From contig NC_135124.1 in the NCBI RefSeq assembly GCF_050908995.1, forward strand, positions 2,294,001 to 2,358,000: a DNA stretch of 64,000 bases. Direction: 5' to 3'. The notes below the pieces were generated by a model. That model saw only the letters and a program-made list of their open reading frames with translations. It was not told the origin of the DNA and did not search any database. The DNA is from Andrena cerasifolii. Its lineage: Eukaryota; Arthropoda; Insecta; Hymenoptera; Andrenidae. A program made the position numbers and the translations under genes. This document shows positions 12,985 through 23,219 of the stretch, in pieces (within the stretch, counting starts at the first letter, position 1; each line of letters opens with the position of its first letter).

Positions 12985-15377
12985 TCAGGGGCGGATCCAG
13001 AGGGGGCGATAGGGTCGACCCCTCCCCTCGGAGTAGTAAAATGTAAAAATATTATGTCACATTCTGAAAAACTTGTTATGTGTATTGTACGTCAATGCAT
13101 GGAAGTTTTTAGATTTTAGAACATTTAATTAACAGAAATATGGAAAGATAACCACCCGAAGGTTCAATTAGAACTGCTAGAATATATTAGTCCGTGCTGC
13201 CGCTTTATGGTTTAATTTACTATCTCGCTATACTTACATGCCTTTTTAACCGACTTCAAAATGGAGAGGTTACAGATTTGAGCCGTATGTATTTTTTTTT
13301 TATGTTTGTCCGCGCATAACTCCTCAGCATATGGACTGATTTTGATGATCTTTATTTTATTCCAAAGAGAGCGATGTCCGGTGGTCCCTTCCTATACTGC
13401 ACCAATATTGGCTCAATACTTTGTTAGTACTGGTTAATTCAAACTTCGCCTTTTTTACATAATTTGTATTTTATGTATATTCGCATTTTAGAATATTTCC
13501 GCACGTTGAGTTGTAGACCTCTTATAACGTATTCGACAGATCCTTATTATTTTTTTTAAGTCGCTTATATTTGGAATCTTCCGTATCTAGCAAACGGTTA
13601 TTTTTCTTACGAGCAGCTCTTTTTGTAGGCCTACCCATATTTTTTTTAAATAAATGTAGTTTAAATAAACTTAAATAATTAAAGAGTGGAAAATAAAAAA
13701 TTTAAAAATAACTTAAAACCATCTGTAAAAAAAAAAAATAAAAATGCATTAGAGAGTAAAAAATAATTTTTTTCCTTATTTAATCTACGACTCACAATTT
13801 TTTTTAAGTCGATGCCAGAGTTACACAGTGCAAATAATGAGGCGCCGACATAAAAAAAATGTAGAGTCGTAATTAACTAAGGAAAAAAATTATTTTTTAC
13901 TCTCTAATGCATTTTTATTTTTTTTAAGTCGATTTTATTTATTTTTAAATTTGTTTGTCTACATAGCTACTATACAATATTAACTGTTGGAAAGAAACGT
14001 GAAATGGTTCTAAAGTTAGAAAATGGTATCCTTTCCAAAATATAGAATAATTATTTATCATGAGGAACATCCGTGTTTCTCTTTCCGAAAAATCCTTTAT
14101 CCGAATGATTAATTTGGACTCTGAAGGTTCCACTGTACCTATTACAGGGACGGATCCAGAGGGGGGGGGGGGCGCACAGTGGTTTGAATAAAGGAAAAAA
14201 ATCATTTTTTGAATATTAAGTACACAGAATTTTTTCAATACAATTCCATAGTAGGATAGTTGAAGCACCCGAACCAACAAGAATTTTCTGTAAATACCAT
14301 TAATTTGTAAGGAAATTATAATATGAAAGTTGGGGAACAGAACACCTGCAATTTGGAGTTACAAACGCACTATCTTTCAAGTAGAATTTCAACTATCTGC
14401 AAATTGAAAAGAAAAACGCAATTTTGTAATTTGATTATGTTCATACTGAACATATATATTACATGAATTAAGTCAATGACACCCTCGTTGATTTCAGTAG
14501 GACATAAGTTGAACATATAGGTATTTTTAAGGATAGAATCGAAGTTTAATTAGACATAACTTTTTCGCGACAGCTAGCGTCAAGGTAAGACTTAGTGGTG
14601 CATTATACCTTTGAGTACATAACCAAACAGGTTTCAGCTGCGTAAACCTGCGGCTTTGGTGTAGGGAGCATTTTTTCTATAACCTTTATCAATAAGTATT
14701 TGGAGTATCTTGCTTTCGTTTTTCATAATATCGAAAAATGTTTTAGATAAAAGTTGAATAGTTTCTAGGAGGCCATAATTTAATGTAATTAGTTTTTTAT
14801 ATGTGGATGCATAAAGGGCATATGTATGAAGGTCACCGATGTTTTGTTAAACGGAACTATATATTTTTTAATACATTACTGGATTCAGTTCATCAATTTC
14901 TACGACAAAGTATTAACCTACCTATGTCGACAAACTATTAGTTTAGGAGATATTTTAGTTTAATCATTAATATTGACATACAAATATCTCCTATACTAAG
15001 GAGATATTTTGTTTTATTAATTTTGACTTCAGATTTGTAATCAGCGAGCTCAAAAAACCCGGGATACCAAGTTTTGTATAAATTGAAGGTTTCACATTGA
15101 TGCTATCATATTTTTTCCTTGATATGGGGATTTCGGACCACTGTGGGGCGCCCCCCTCCCCCTCCAAGAGTAATAGAAAAATATTACTACATTGTGTAAT
15201 ATTCTGTTTAAATACTTAATGTGTATTTAATTATTTAGGCTATAGTATCAAATAGAGATATTAAAATATAATTTACAAGCAAATTTTAAATCTTGTAAAA
15301 GAAGGTTCAAAAATGTACTTATGTACATTTACATATTTCGTCACCTCCAAGAAAGGTTCCTGAATCCGCCGCTGACC
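12985..15377. mobile_element. Composite hAT-like repeat block
   Basis: The outer ends CAGGGGCGGATCCAG (about 12985) and CTGAATCCGCCGCTG (about 15377) are inverted. A second related end, CAGGGACGGATCCAG at about 14149, pairs with GC-rich 'ggggcgcccccctcccc' near 15150, so one related element sits inside another. Within 13240-13940 is a third repeat starting 'aaccgacttcaaaatgg', with an internal inverted pair 'atgcattagagagtaaa' at about 13744 and 13896. On the minus strand at about 13642 a short frame starting MGRPTKRAARKKN is probably the start of a lost transposon protein. No intact gene. Confidence 0.55.
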
Positions 15378-15930
15378 TACTATTTCAATGCATACCATTG
15401 CATTGTATGTGAGAACAGTCGACGTTGACGTGGAGGTCATTCCACACGAAGACGGACACTTTGCATTAACATTTCAGGTTTTGTTGAAATTTGGATCTGC
15501 TGTACTTAGTCTTTAGTGATATATAAATGTGTCTCGAAGGGTTTTTCAAAATTTAAAAAAAATGTGGATCTTACAGCACTTTGAAATATAGTGTTGACCT
15601 GTTTTCTCTAAATTATAAGTGTTGAACTAAGAAGCTGATAAAAATGAGTTTTTGTGGAGATATAAGTGTTCCTAATAAAAATTATTTCACATAAAAAGAA
15701 CAAATTTTTGACCATTTATTTTGTAACTGTTCTAAACAGAGGCAATTTTATAATAACAGGGCACTATTTAAAAATCTGAAAAAAATGAGGATATAGCCCT
15801 ATTTGTGTCCTCTATTTCGTTTTCAGAAATGTGGGCACTTTAACATTGGCCGTATGAAAATTAATTCAATGTAGAATGTAACACTGCGTCGAAGCACACC
15901 GGCTCGACTAGCTGATTCCTACGGTACTAT
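15378..15930. other. Unassigned spacer
   Basis: AT-rich DNA between the composite repeat and the next element. No coding region, RNA gene or clear repeat boundary was recognised. Confidence 0.3.
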
Positions 15931-16792
15931 CCACACAGCACACTTCGTTGCAGAAACATTGCAGCCACGTGTGCGCAATATACCTGCAATATTGCGTACA
16001 CCTTGCCGTGCAGTATTCCTGCAATGTCACTTACCTGTTTTTATTGATACGAGTAAATGTCTAAGGAAAAAAGTGTTTGTTTCAGAGGGGAAATTATTGT
16101 GATGGAAATTTTTTTTCTCAAGGTCATTGTTACGAGCTGGAACTGCGAGAACACGAGAGACCGACGAGAAGGGTATTTCCCAAGGAATATGGTTTATGAG
16201 TTTGTTAGTTAGGGGCGAGGACGAACCTGATGCGAAGTCGGGGAATCACTAGGATTATTATTATTCACATACGAACCTGGTGCGAAACCAGGGAGCCGTA
16301 GAAGGGTGAGGTTTCATGGACGAACCAGATGCGAAATCGGGGAGCCACTGGGTTGGAGACAATTCCTTGTTTGGGTGAAAGGTGCGAACGAACTTGTTGC
16401 GAAATCAGGGAGTCGCGGGAAATGTTAGTAATGCCTCGTGACTCTTAATTAAAGTTTGATACAACTCGAGCGGTAAAGTTGTATTGGTGGGTACGTGCTA
16501 CTAATATTATAAGGATCGCCGGGCAAAAGATGGGTTTAACGAGTTTACTCGATTTACACGTGAACACCATTCGTATATTCCCTTACAGCACACTTTGTTG
16601 CAGGAACGTTGCAGAACCGTTGCTGCACACTACAATGTTGCAGGGTGTATTGCAATGTTACTGCAACATTGTGGAAACATTGTCGTGCAATACTGCAATG
16701 GCCATGTTTGTGCAATGTTTCGGGAATATTGCGCACGTACTGCGGTACAATACTCGCGGAATATTGCGCACATACTGCGGTACAATACTCGG
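15931..16792. mobile_element. Elements with AGCACAC ends and GCAATATTGC words
   Basis: CCACACAGCACACTTCGTTG starts at 15931 and CAGCACACTTTGTTGCAGG recurs at about 16586. Following each are many degenerate copies of a self-complementary word (tgcaatattgc, tgcaacattg, ggaatattgc), densest at 16586-16792. This matches the architecture of the GACGTC-word elements at 10434 and 41492 but with a different word. The block ends exactly where 5S-array sequence begins. Overlapping open frames here are repeat artefacts. Confidence 0.5.
16221..16417 (+). repeat. Four 30-nt tandem units that form covarying hairpins
   Basis: Units start at 16221, 16271, 16320 and 16388 with consensus ACGAACCTGRTGCGAARYCRG. 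Each can fold into a six-pair stem closed by an invariant GCGAA loop: CCTGAT/GTCGGG, CCTGGT/ACCAGG, CCAGAT/ATCGGG and CTTGTT/ATCAGG. Stem bases change while pairing is mostly kept through G-C to A-T and G-U exchanges. Nothing in the sequence says what the hairpins do. Confidence 0.6.
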
Positions 16793-17156
16793 GCCGGAAA
16801 ATTTCAAATAGCTCTTTGCAACGTTAATTTGAAAGAGATTGTCCCAAAATTTTCGAAGCTCGGGCATCACTGCTATTCAGCGGTCGCTCGCAAATGTGCG
16901 AAGTTTGGAGCCCGAACGCCGGGCCGGTGCATGGTTGCAGTGGAATGCGTCCGTGAGGCGCTGTTGCCATTTTACCTGATCGCGTGAGCGCGGGTTCCAA
17001 GATTAAATCGACGTGCGTTACGAAAAGTAGCACGTTTTATTTTTTCTACATGTAGTTGTCCGTAAGAAAAAAATGAAACGCGCTACTCTTCGTAACGCGC
17101 GTCGAAATGATGACCTCGTCAGTACCAATCTCTTCGATAAATAAAACTGTATTTTC

Positions 17157-17276
17157 ACCAACGACCATTCTATGTCTGTAAAACACCAGTTCTCGTCCGA
17201 TCACTGAAGTTAAGCGACATTGGGCGCGGTTAGTACTTGGATGGGTGACCGCTTGGGAATACCGCGTGTTGTTGGT
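17157..17276 (+). rRNA. 5S rRNA: 5S ribosomal RNA, copy 1
   Basis: 120 nt. The ends pair (ACCAACGAC with GTTGTTGGT), and the internal RNA polymerase III control region (TFIIIA/C-box area) shows the conserved 'ccgatcactgaagttaagc' and 'gcgcggttagtacttggatg'. The upstream 'gataaataaa' about 20 bases before the start may serve as the TATA-like element used by insect 5S genes. The 3' trailer is 'agta' before the T run, differing from later copies ('a' then T run). It sits at the diverged left edge of the array. Confidence 0.95.
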
Positions 17277-17459
17277 AGTATTTTTTTTTCATACCGCTCC
17301 ATTTTTGCTGTTTATAGCTATGAAAGTGACTTATTCTAAACGATTTTATTTAGATTCACTTCTTTGTCCGTTTCTTTGTAGTGCGGACCTGTCAGAAATT
17401 CATCTTCACTTATTGTCAATGCAAATACCAATTTCTTCGATAAATAAAAGTGTATTTTT
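17277..17459. repeat. Short (303-bp) unit spacer lacking the embedded transposon
   Basis: This spacer aligns to the standard one up to 'cttcacttattgtcaatg', then jumps directly to 'ccaatttcttcgataaat'. It lacks the whole inverted-repeat transposon and the 96-bp palindrome. It also carries more substitutions than spacers within the array. It could be a relic of the unit before the transposon arrived or a 576-bp deletion. Confidence 0.85.
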
Positions 17460-17508
17460 ACCAACGACCATTCTATGTCTGTAAAACACCAGTTCTCGTC
17501 CGATCACT
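17460..17508 (+). pseudogene. 5S rRNA: 5S rRNA copy 2, 5' part, split by LINE
   Basis: Bases 1-49 of a 5S gene, ending '...cgtccgatcact'. The following base of the gene ('gaagttaag') is found only after the LINE, at 22126. The gene is therefore interrupted at position 49, within the internal promoter region, and cannot give normal 5S RNA. Confidence 0.95.
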
Positions 17509-17536
17509 AGTACACGTCGTGACCGTCGAAGCGGCG

Positions 17537-17544
17537 AGACGTGT
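17537..17544 (+). promoter_or_regulatory. Downstream promoter element of the LINE
   Basis: AGACGTGT lies at +29 to +36 from the first base of the element. Drosophila jockey, Doc, F and I elements carry a conserved RGACGTGY motif at about this distance within their internal RNA polymerase II promoters. The junction 'cact|AGTAC' also resembles an initiator. This supports 17509 as the genuine transcription start and 5' end. Confidence 0.75.
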
Positions 17545-17788
17545 TTGGTGCTACGCGCATACTTTTATATCATAGTATTGCGATATTTTCAACAGTACTA
17601 ACATTTTGACGGCTGCACATACCACGCAATTTAATAGAGCAACGTCCGTAGAAATAATAAACAATCCTGCGCTGACCTCACAACAAAGCGTCCCCTCCGG
17701 GGATCCTAACCTAAAACTGGGCGAAAATGACTACAGCATAAATCACATCATCATCAAACGAACAAAACGACAAAGGACTACTGAAACA

Positions 17789-19005
17789 ATGGCGGACAAA
17801 AAACAGAATAAAAGGACTAGACAAACAGAAACTGCAACGCCAATACCATGCAGCAACAGGTTCGAGTCATTATCAAACGATAATGAATCTGACATGGACA
17901 TTGAAAACGAAGGGGTAAGCGAGGACACAAAAATATCAAGTAAGAGACAAATGGATAAATCTAAAGCGAAAAAACCAACCCCACTAGTAATACATGGGAA
18001 CACCGAAAGTCATGCACGATTCACATACACCCTAACACACATTCTAGAAAGTAAATACTACATAAAATATCATAAAGACAAAACTGAGGTCTTCACAACA
18101 ACACAGGAAGATTACAAAAAACTGAAGGAGGAATACCAAAATAAAAAAATAGAATTTCATACTTACACACTGCACAATGAAAGAAGGAAAACGTTTGTCA
18201 TCAGAGGATTGCACGCAAAAATGGAAGAAAAGGAAATAACGGATGACCTGGCAGCGCAAGGACTTCTTGTAACAAATGTGCACGTTATGAAGGGTACTGA
18301 AACTTCCTTATATATGATTTCATTACCAGCCACAATGAAACGAACCACAAAATACACTATATCTGTCATATCAAAGTTACCTGGGAGGACTACAAAACTA
18401 AAAGAAGGGCTACACAGTGCCACAGATGTCAGGAATGGGGGCATGCTACCTCCAATTGCTATGCAGAACCAGCATGCTTAAAATGTGCAGAAAAACACCT
18501 TACAAAAGATTGTCCGAAGCCTAGAGATCAGCCAGCAAGATGCGTCAACTGCGATGGAGATCATCCAGCAAATGCCACAATATGCGAGGCATATCAAAAA
18601 AGAATAGAATGGATAACTTCAAAGTCAAAAACTGGAGGGCATCAACATAACGTGACACTCATTCCAAACAAAGCACCCAATGTAGAAGATGTCACTCTGT
18701 TCCCAAGCATGAACAGAAACCATAATCAAAACATGCCGAGCAACGCATGGATAAACAGGGCACAAATCAGGGAGAACACATATGCTTCACGGATAACACA
18801 ACCAAGAGACAAGGAATCAAAGGACAGGGAAGAGCTTAATGAAATATTAGGCATAGGCAACGAACTCAGGGAAATAAAAAAGCTCTGCAACATAAAAGAG
18901 ATGCTGGAAGCAGTAAAAGAACTCAGAATTCAATTGAGTCAATGCAAAACAAAAGTTCAACAATTGGAAGTATTTATCAAATTCTGTGATAAATTAGATG
19001 GCTAA
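17789..19005 (+). pseudogene. LINE ORF1 (gag-like nucleic-acid-binding protein), frameshifted
   Basis: The first in-frame ATG is 17789 (context aacaATGG), although the frame is open from 17606. The N-terminal part is charged with a nuclear-localisation-like KKQNKRTRQ. A PRE_C2HC-type domain follows, about codons 75-150 (HILESKYYIKYHKDKTE to RKTFVIRGLH). The reading frame is then lost: from about 18349 the zinc-knuckle region (CHRCQEWGHATSNC, CLKCAEKHLTKDC, CVNCDGDHPANATIC) is in the -1 frame. It stays open through a coiled-coil tail to TAA 19003-19005. Loss of one A from the A run at 18349-18352 would explain the shift. The stop overlaps the ORF2 start as ATGGCTAA, typical of coupled translation. 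Confidence 0.88.
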
Positions 19006-21694
19006 CAAAAACATAAGAATCTGCACCTGGAATGCAAATGGCTTGATAAGCAGAATTAGCGAAGTCAAAGAATTTATTAATAGACAACAAATAGACATAT
19101 TCATAATCAATGATACAAGGCTCAAGGAAACAACTAAAATTAAATTCAAGAACTATATATGTATTAGGAAAGATAATACTCTTAAATGTTCAGGAGGAAT
19201 CCTAATACTAATCAAGAGCAGCATAGCACACAAAGAAGTAACAATAAATGATGACATCTCAATTGAATGCTTGTGCATAAGACTACCCACCAGAATATAC
19301 ATAATAGGAGTGTATAATAACCCCTCGAATCACTTCCAGATAAACGAGATTCACAAACTTCTAAAAATGGGAAACAAAATACTAATAGTTGGAGATCTTA
19401 ATGCACGACATCCAGCTTGGAACAATACCAACCCAAATAGCAAAGGAAGAAAAATATACAACTATGTATCGAGGAACAACTGCAGTATATTATACCCCAA
19501 CGAATATACACATTATCCAACCAATGGACAACCAGCGTCTACGATAGATATAGCACTCAACAAAAATGTGAGGGACATCTCAGAAATGACCGTATTACAT
19601 GAGCTAAGCTCGGACCATAATCCTGTGACAATAGAATTGGGGGCACAACAAGTAAATGTAACAGATAAAGTGGGATTTGACTACAAGAATGCCAACTGGA
19701 AAGCTTTCAGACAGCGATTAAATCAAGAGATAACTATAAACTCAAAAATAACCACAACGGAACAAATAGAAAAGGAAGTTCAACAACTAACGTGCAGGAT
19801 ACAAAATGCCGTAGCAAAGACCATACAGACGAAACCACTAAAAGCAATACAGGATGAAATACCTGAACACATAAAGGAAATGACAAGAAAGAGAAATAAG
19901 ACCAGGAAATGCTGGCAGAAATATAGATTGGACTTCATAAAGCGAATTATGTATAATGAAACTAGAAACATAAGGAAAGCCATTACGGAGCACAGAAACA
20001 ACGAATGGGAGAGGAAATTGAAGAAGCTGAACCCAAAAGACAATTCTTTATGGACGATGACAAAAGCACTTAAAACTGAATACAAATCAATACCTACATT
20101 AATTAAAAACAATATCGAAGCAATCACAGACGAAGAAAAAGTAGAGATGCTGGCAGATCAATTTGAAAAAGTACACAGCATAAATTTAGTAAACAACACC
20201 ATCGAGCAAAATGGAATAATCAAAGAGGTACAGACATTCCTACAGAACGAGATAGAGGAGGACGCGCACAAGTATTACACAACACCGAAAGAAGTCTTCA
20301 AAATCATTATGGGCTTACCTGCAAAGAAAGCACCGGGAGCTGATGGCATACAAAACCTTATATTGAAGAACTTACCCAGGAAAGCAATAGTCCAACTCAT
20401 GTATATAATAAATGCATCAATCAAGAAATATCACTTCCCGACTAATTGGAAAACCGGAGTCATAGTACCAATACACAAAGCAGGGAAAAAGGAAGCAGAA
20501 TCAAGCAGCTACAGACCCATAAGCCTGCTGCCTACCATGAGTAAAGTCTTAGAAAAAATAGTTCATAGCAGACTTAACAAATTCGAGAAGGCAAACAACA
20601 TTTGTATAGACGAGCAATTTGGGTTCAGGGAAAAACACAGTACAGTACAACAGGTAACAAGGATAGTAAACGATGTATCAACAAATTTTAACAGGGAACT
20701 AGTAACTGTCATGCTTTTACTTGACATTGAAAAGGCATTTGACAGAGTCTGGATAGAGGGGCTCATAAATAAGTTGATGAAACAACAGTATCCACCGACA
20801 CTCATCAAATTCATAGCATCATACCTCAGCGGCAGGCACCTCAGAGTACAAATAAACAACATCAAGTCTACCAAGAGATCGATTCAAGCAGGAGTTCCAC
20901 AAGGATCTGTTCTGGGCCCCAAGCTATTCAATGTCTATCTTAATGACATACCTACTTTTGCAAGAACAAAATTAGCACTCTTTGCAGATGATACAGCAAT
21001 CTACACACATTCCTATAACGCCATAATAGCTGCCAAACAGATACAAACGCATATGACGATACTGGAGCCATACTATCGGAAATGGAAAATACATCTCAAC
21101 GAAACCAAAACTGAAGTAATAACTTTTACGAAGAAGAAGGAAAGAAACAGCAGAATATTCCAACCGATAACAGTATATGGGCACAAAACAACCCCAGTCA
21201 AAGCAGTAAAATACCTGGGAGTACATCTGGACACAGGACTCACCTATAGAAACCACATCATGGAAAGTGTGAAAAAATCCCATGCAATCCTAAGGAAGTT
21301 GTACCCATTAATGGTATACAACTCTCCTATGTCAATTAGCAATAAAAAACTAGTATATAAAATGATTATAAGGCCCATAATGACATACGCTACACCAGTA
21401 TGGTGTGGATCTGCTCCAACGAACATCAATGCCTTACAAGTCATGCAAAATAAGCTTCTAAGACTCATACTCTCAGCTCGCAGGAATACTAGGATAACAG
21501 ACCTACATGAAAGCGTGGACATGCAATATATGGGTGAATATTGCAATAAATTAGCGGTAAGCTTTTATAGATATCATATAGGAAGTAATCCACTAACTAA
21601 AAATCTAACAGAAATTAGAGATCATAATATACCGTTTAATTTTAAGCATAGGCTACCTTATCAAAAGTTAACTATTTTTTATGAAATGCAGTGA
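18998..21694 (+). CDS. LINE ORF2: AP endonuclease and reverse transcriptase
   Basis: 898 aa, uninterrupted. An N-terminal endonuclease/exonuclease/phosphatase domain shows TWNANGL, GDLNARH (D133, N135) and SSDHN (D206, H207). The usual catalytic Glu of the ETRL motif is Asp here (NDTRL, D39). The reverse transcriptase follows: APGADGIQNL, YRPISLLPTMSKVLEK, LLDIEKAFDRVW, GVPQGSVLGPKLFNVYLND, and the catalytic FADD at residues 662-665, then VKYLGVHLD and the thumb. No C-terminal RNase H is seen. The protein nicks target DNA and copies the element RNA at the nick. It starts at ATG 18998, overlapping the end of ORF1 by 8 nt. Confidence 0.95.
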   Translation: MANKNIRICTWNANGLISRISEVKEFINRQQIDIFIINDTRLKETTKIKFKNYICIRKDNTLKCSGGILILIKSSIAHKEVTINDDISIECLCIRLPTRIYIIGVYNNPSNHFQINEIHKLLKMGNKILIVGDLNARHPAWNNTNPNSKGRKIYNYVSRNNCSILYPNEYTHYPTNGQPASTIDIALNKNVRDISEMTVLHELSSDHNPVTIELGAQQVNVTDKVGFDYKNANWKAFRQRLNQEITINSKITTTEQIEKEVQQLTCRIQNAVAKTIQTKPLKAIQDEIPEHIKEMTRKRNKTRKCWQKYRLDFIKRIMYNETRNIRKAITEHRNNEWERKLKKLNPKDNSLWTMTKALKTEYKSIPTLIKNNIEAITDEEKVEMLADQFEKVHSINLVNNTIEQNGIIKEVQTFLQNEIEEDAHKYYTTPKEVFKIIMGLPAKKAPGADGIQNLILKNLPRKAIVQLMYIINASIKKYHFPTNWKTGVIVPIHKAGKKEAESSSYRPISLLPTMSKVLEKIVHSRLNKFEKANNICIDEQFGFREKHSTVQQVTRIVNDVSTNFNRELVTVMLLLDIEKAFDRVWIEGLINKLMKQQYPPTLIKFIASYLSGRHLRVQINNIKSTKRSIQAGVPQGSVLGPKLFNVYLNDIPTFARTKLALFADDTAIYTHSYNAIIAAKQIQTHMTILEPYYRKWKIHLNETKTEVITFTKKKERNSRIFQPITVYGHKTTPVKAVKYLGVHLDTGLTYRNHIMESVKKSHAILRKLYPLMVYNSPMSISNKKLVYKMIIRPIMTYATPVWCGSAPTNINALQVMQNKLLRLILSARRNTRITDLHESVDMQYMGEYCNKLAVSFYRYHIGSNPLTKNLTEIRDHNIPFNFKHRLPYQKLTIFYEMQ

Positions 21695-22113
21695 TACGCA
21701 TGTGATAAAACGTGTGATACTCAGGCCATAAGTAAGCAAAAGTAATTTAAGTAAATTAAGTACAGTATTAAATAGGACTAACACTGTAACAAAATACCTG
21801 ATAACGCTTCAAAACAGTACATGCAAACAGGTACACACAGAGGTGTAAAGCTGAGAACAAAGAAGGGTTTTTTTTTAACGCAATTTTCCCTTATTGAATG
21901 ATTACACGAAACAATACTAGATATGAGCTAAATGAACACACTAGAAATAAGAGATATACTGCATATCGACTGATTAATCATAGTAGTAGGTTAAGCATTA
22001 ATTGTAGGAACTAGGTACAAATTCAATTACCAAAGAAACAGTTTAAATGTATTTATTTTATACGCTTAAATGTACATATGTTATATAATAAAGAGACTTT
22101 TACAAACAAAAAA

Positions 22114-22196
22114 CGTCCGATCACTGAAGTTAAGCGACATTGGGCGCGGTTAGTACTTGGATGGGTGACCGCTTGGGAATACCGCGTGTTGTTGGT
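22114..22196 (+). pseudogene. 5S rRNA: 5S rRNA copy 2, 3' part, split by LINE
   Basis: Bases 38-120 of the 5S gene, the first 12 duplicated by the insertion. It ends in GTTGTTGGT plus a T run. It lacks the 5' third and natural upstream promoter sequence. Confidence 0.95.
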
Positions 22197-22956
22197 ATTT
22201 TTTTTTCATACCGCTCCATTTTTGCTGTTTATATATATGACAGTGACTATTCTAAACGATTTTATTTAGCTTCACTTCTTTACCCGCTTCTTTGTAGTGC
22301 GGACCTGTCAGAAATTCAGTTTCACTCATTGCCAGTGTACAGGGTCATCAATTAATGTTGCAACCCGCGCTCGCGCGAACAGGTAATATGGCAACACCGC
22401 TTCACGGACGCATTCCACTACAACCATGCACCGTCCCGGCGTTCGGAGAGGTGCCAACGACCGCTAAAAATATTTTATATTATCCATCATTAAGAGGGAA
22501 TAATTTTTCCTCATTTTTCGACGCAAATTGCATTTCGATATCTTTTATAGTTCAAAAGTTATACGAAAAAGGCCCCCAATTCTTCAACCCGGGCCGGGAA
22601 ATTTCAAATAGCTCTTTGCAACGTTAATTTGAAAGAGATTGTCCCAAAATTTTCGAAGCTCGGGCATCACTGCTATTCAGCGGTCGCTCGCGAATGTGCG
22701 AAGTTTGGAGCCCGAACGCCGGGTCGGTGCATGGTTGCAGTGGAATGCGTCCGTGAGGCGCTGTTGCCATTTTACCTGATCGCGTGAGCGCGGGTTCCAA
22801 GATTAAATCGACGCGCGTTACGAAAAGTAGCACGTTTTATTTTTTCTACATGTAGTTGTCCGTAAGAAAAAAATGAAACGTGCTACTCTTCGTAACGCGC
22901 GTCGAAATGATGACCTCGTCGGTACCAATTTCTTCGATAAATAAAACTGTATTTTC

Positions 22957-23076
22957 ACCAACGACCATTCTATGTCTGTAAAACACCAGTTCTCGTCCGA
23001 TCACTGAAGTTAAGCGACATTGGGCGCGGTTAGTACTTGGATGGGTGACCGCTTGGGAATACCGCGTGTTGTTGGT
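22957..23076 (+). rRNA. 5S rRNA: 5S ribosomal RNA, copy 3
   Basis: First intact gene of the regular array, 120 nt, ends paired (ACCAACGAC/GTTGTTGGT), followed by A and a T run that should stop RNA polymerase III. The preceding spacer (22197-22956) is the most diverged long spacer, as expected near an array junction. Confidence 0.97.
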
Positions 23077-23219
23077 ATTTTTTTTTCATACCGCTCCATT
23101 TTTGCTGTTTATATATATGACAGTGACTATTCCAAACGATTTTATTTAGCTTCACTTCTTTACCCGCTTCTTTGTAGTGCGGACCTGTCAGAAATTCATT
23201 TTCACTCATTGCCAGTGTG

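Larger units (their letters stand above)
17509..22113 (+). mobile_element. Full-length Jockey-type LINE inserted in a 5S rRNA gene
   Basis: This 4,605-bp non-LTR retrotransposon is flanked by an exact 12-bp duplication of 5S sequence, CGTCCGATCACT, at 17497-17508 and 22114-22125. Order: 5' UTR with a downstream promoter element, ORF1 (gag-like, zinc knuckles), ORF2 (AP-type endonuclease plus reverse transcriptase, no RNase H), AATAAA at 22087-22092 and a short A-rich tail (acaaacaaaaaa). The reverse transcriptase motifs and two-ORF layout fit the Jockey clade. Its 5' end looks intact, so this is not a truncated copy. Most Jockey elements insert loosely; whether this one targets 5S genes cannot be told from one copy. 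Confidence 0.93.

Noticed and set aside
16479..16987. Overlapping frames of 110-130 codons, Cys-rich
   Set aside because: They translate the low-complexity GCAATATTGC-word repeat in several frames and run into the 5S spacer.
18340..18360. Programmed -1 frameshifting in LINE ORF1
   Set aside because: The site 'cacaaaatac' is not a canonical slippery heptamer. A lost A is simpler, though I list it for checking.
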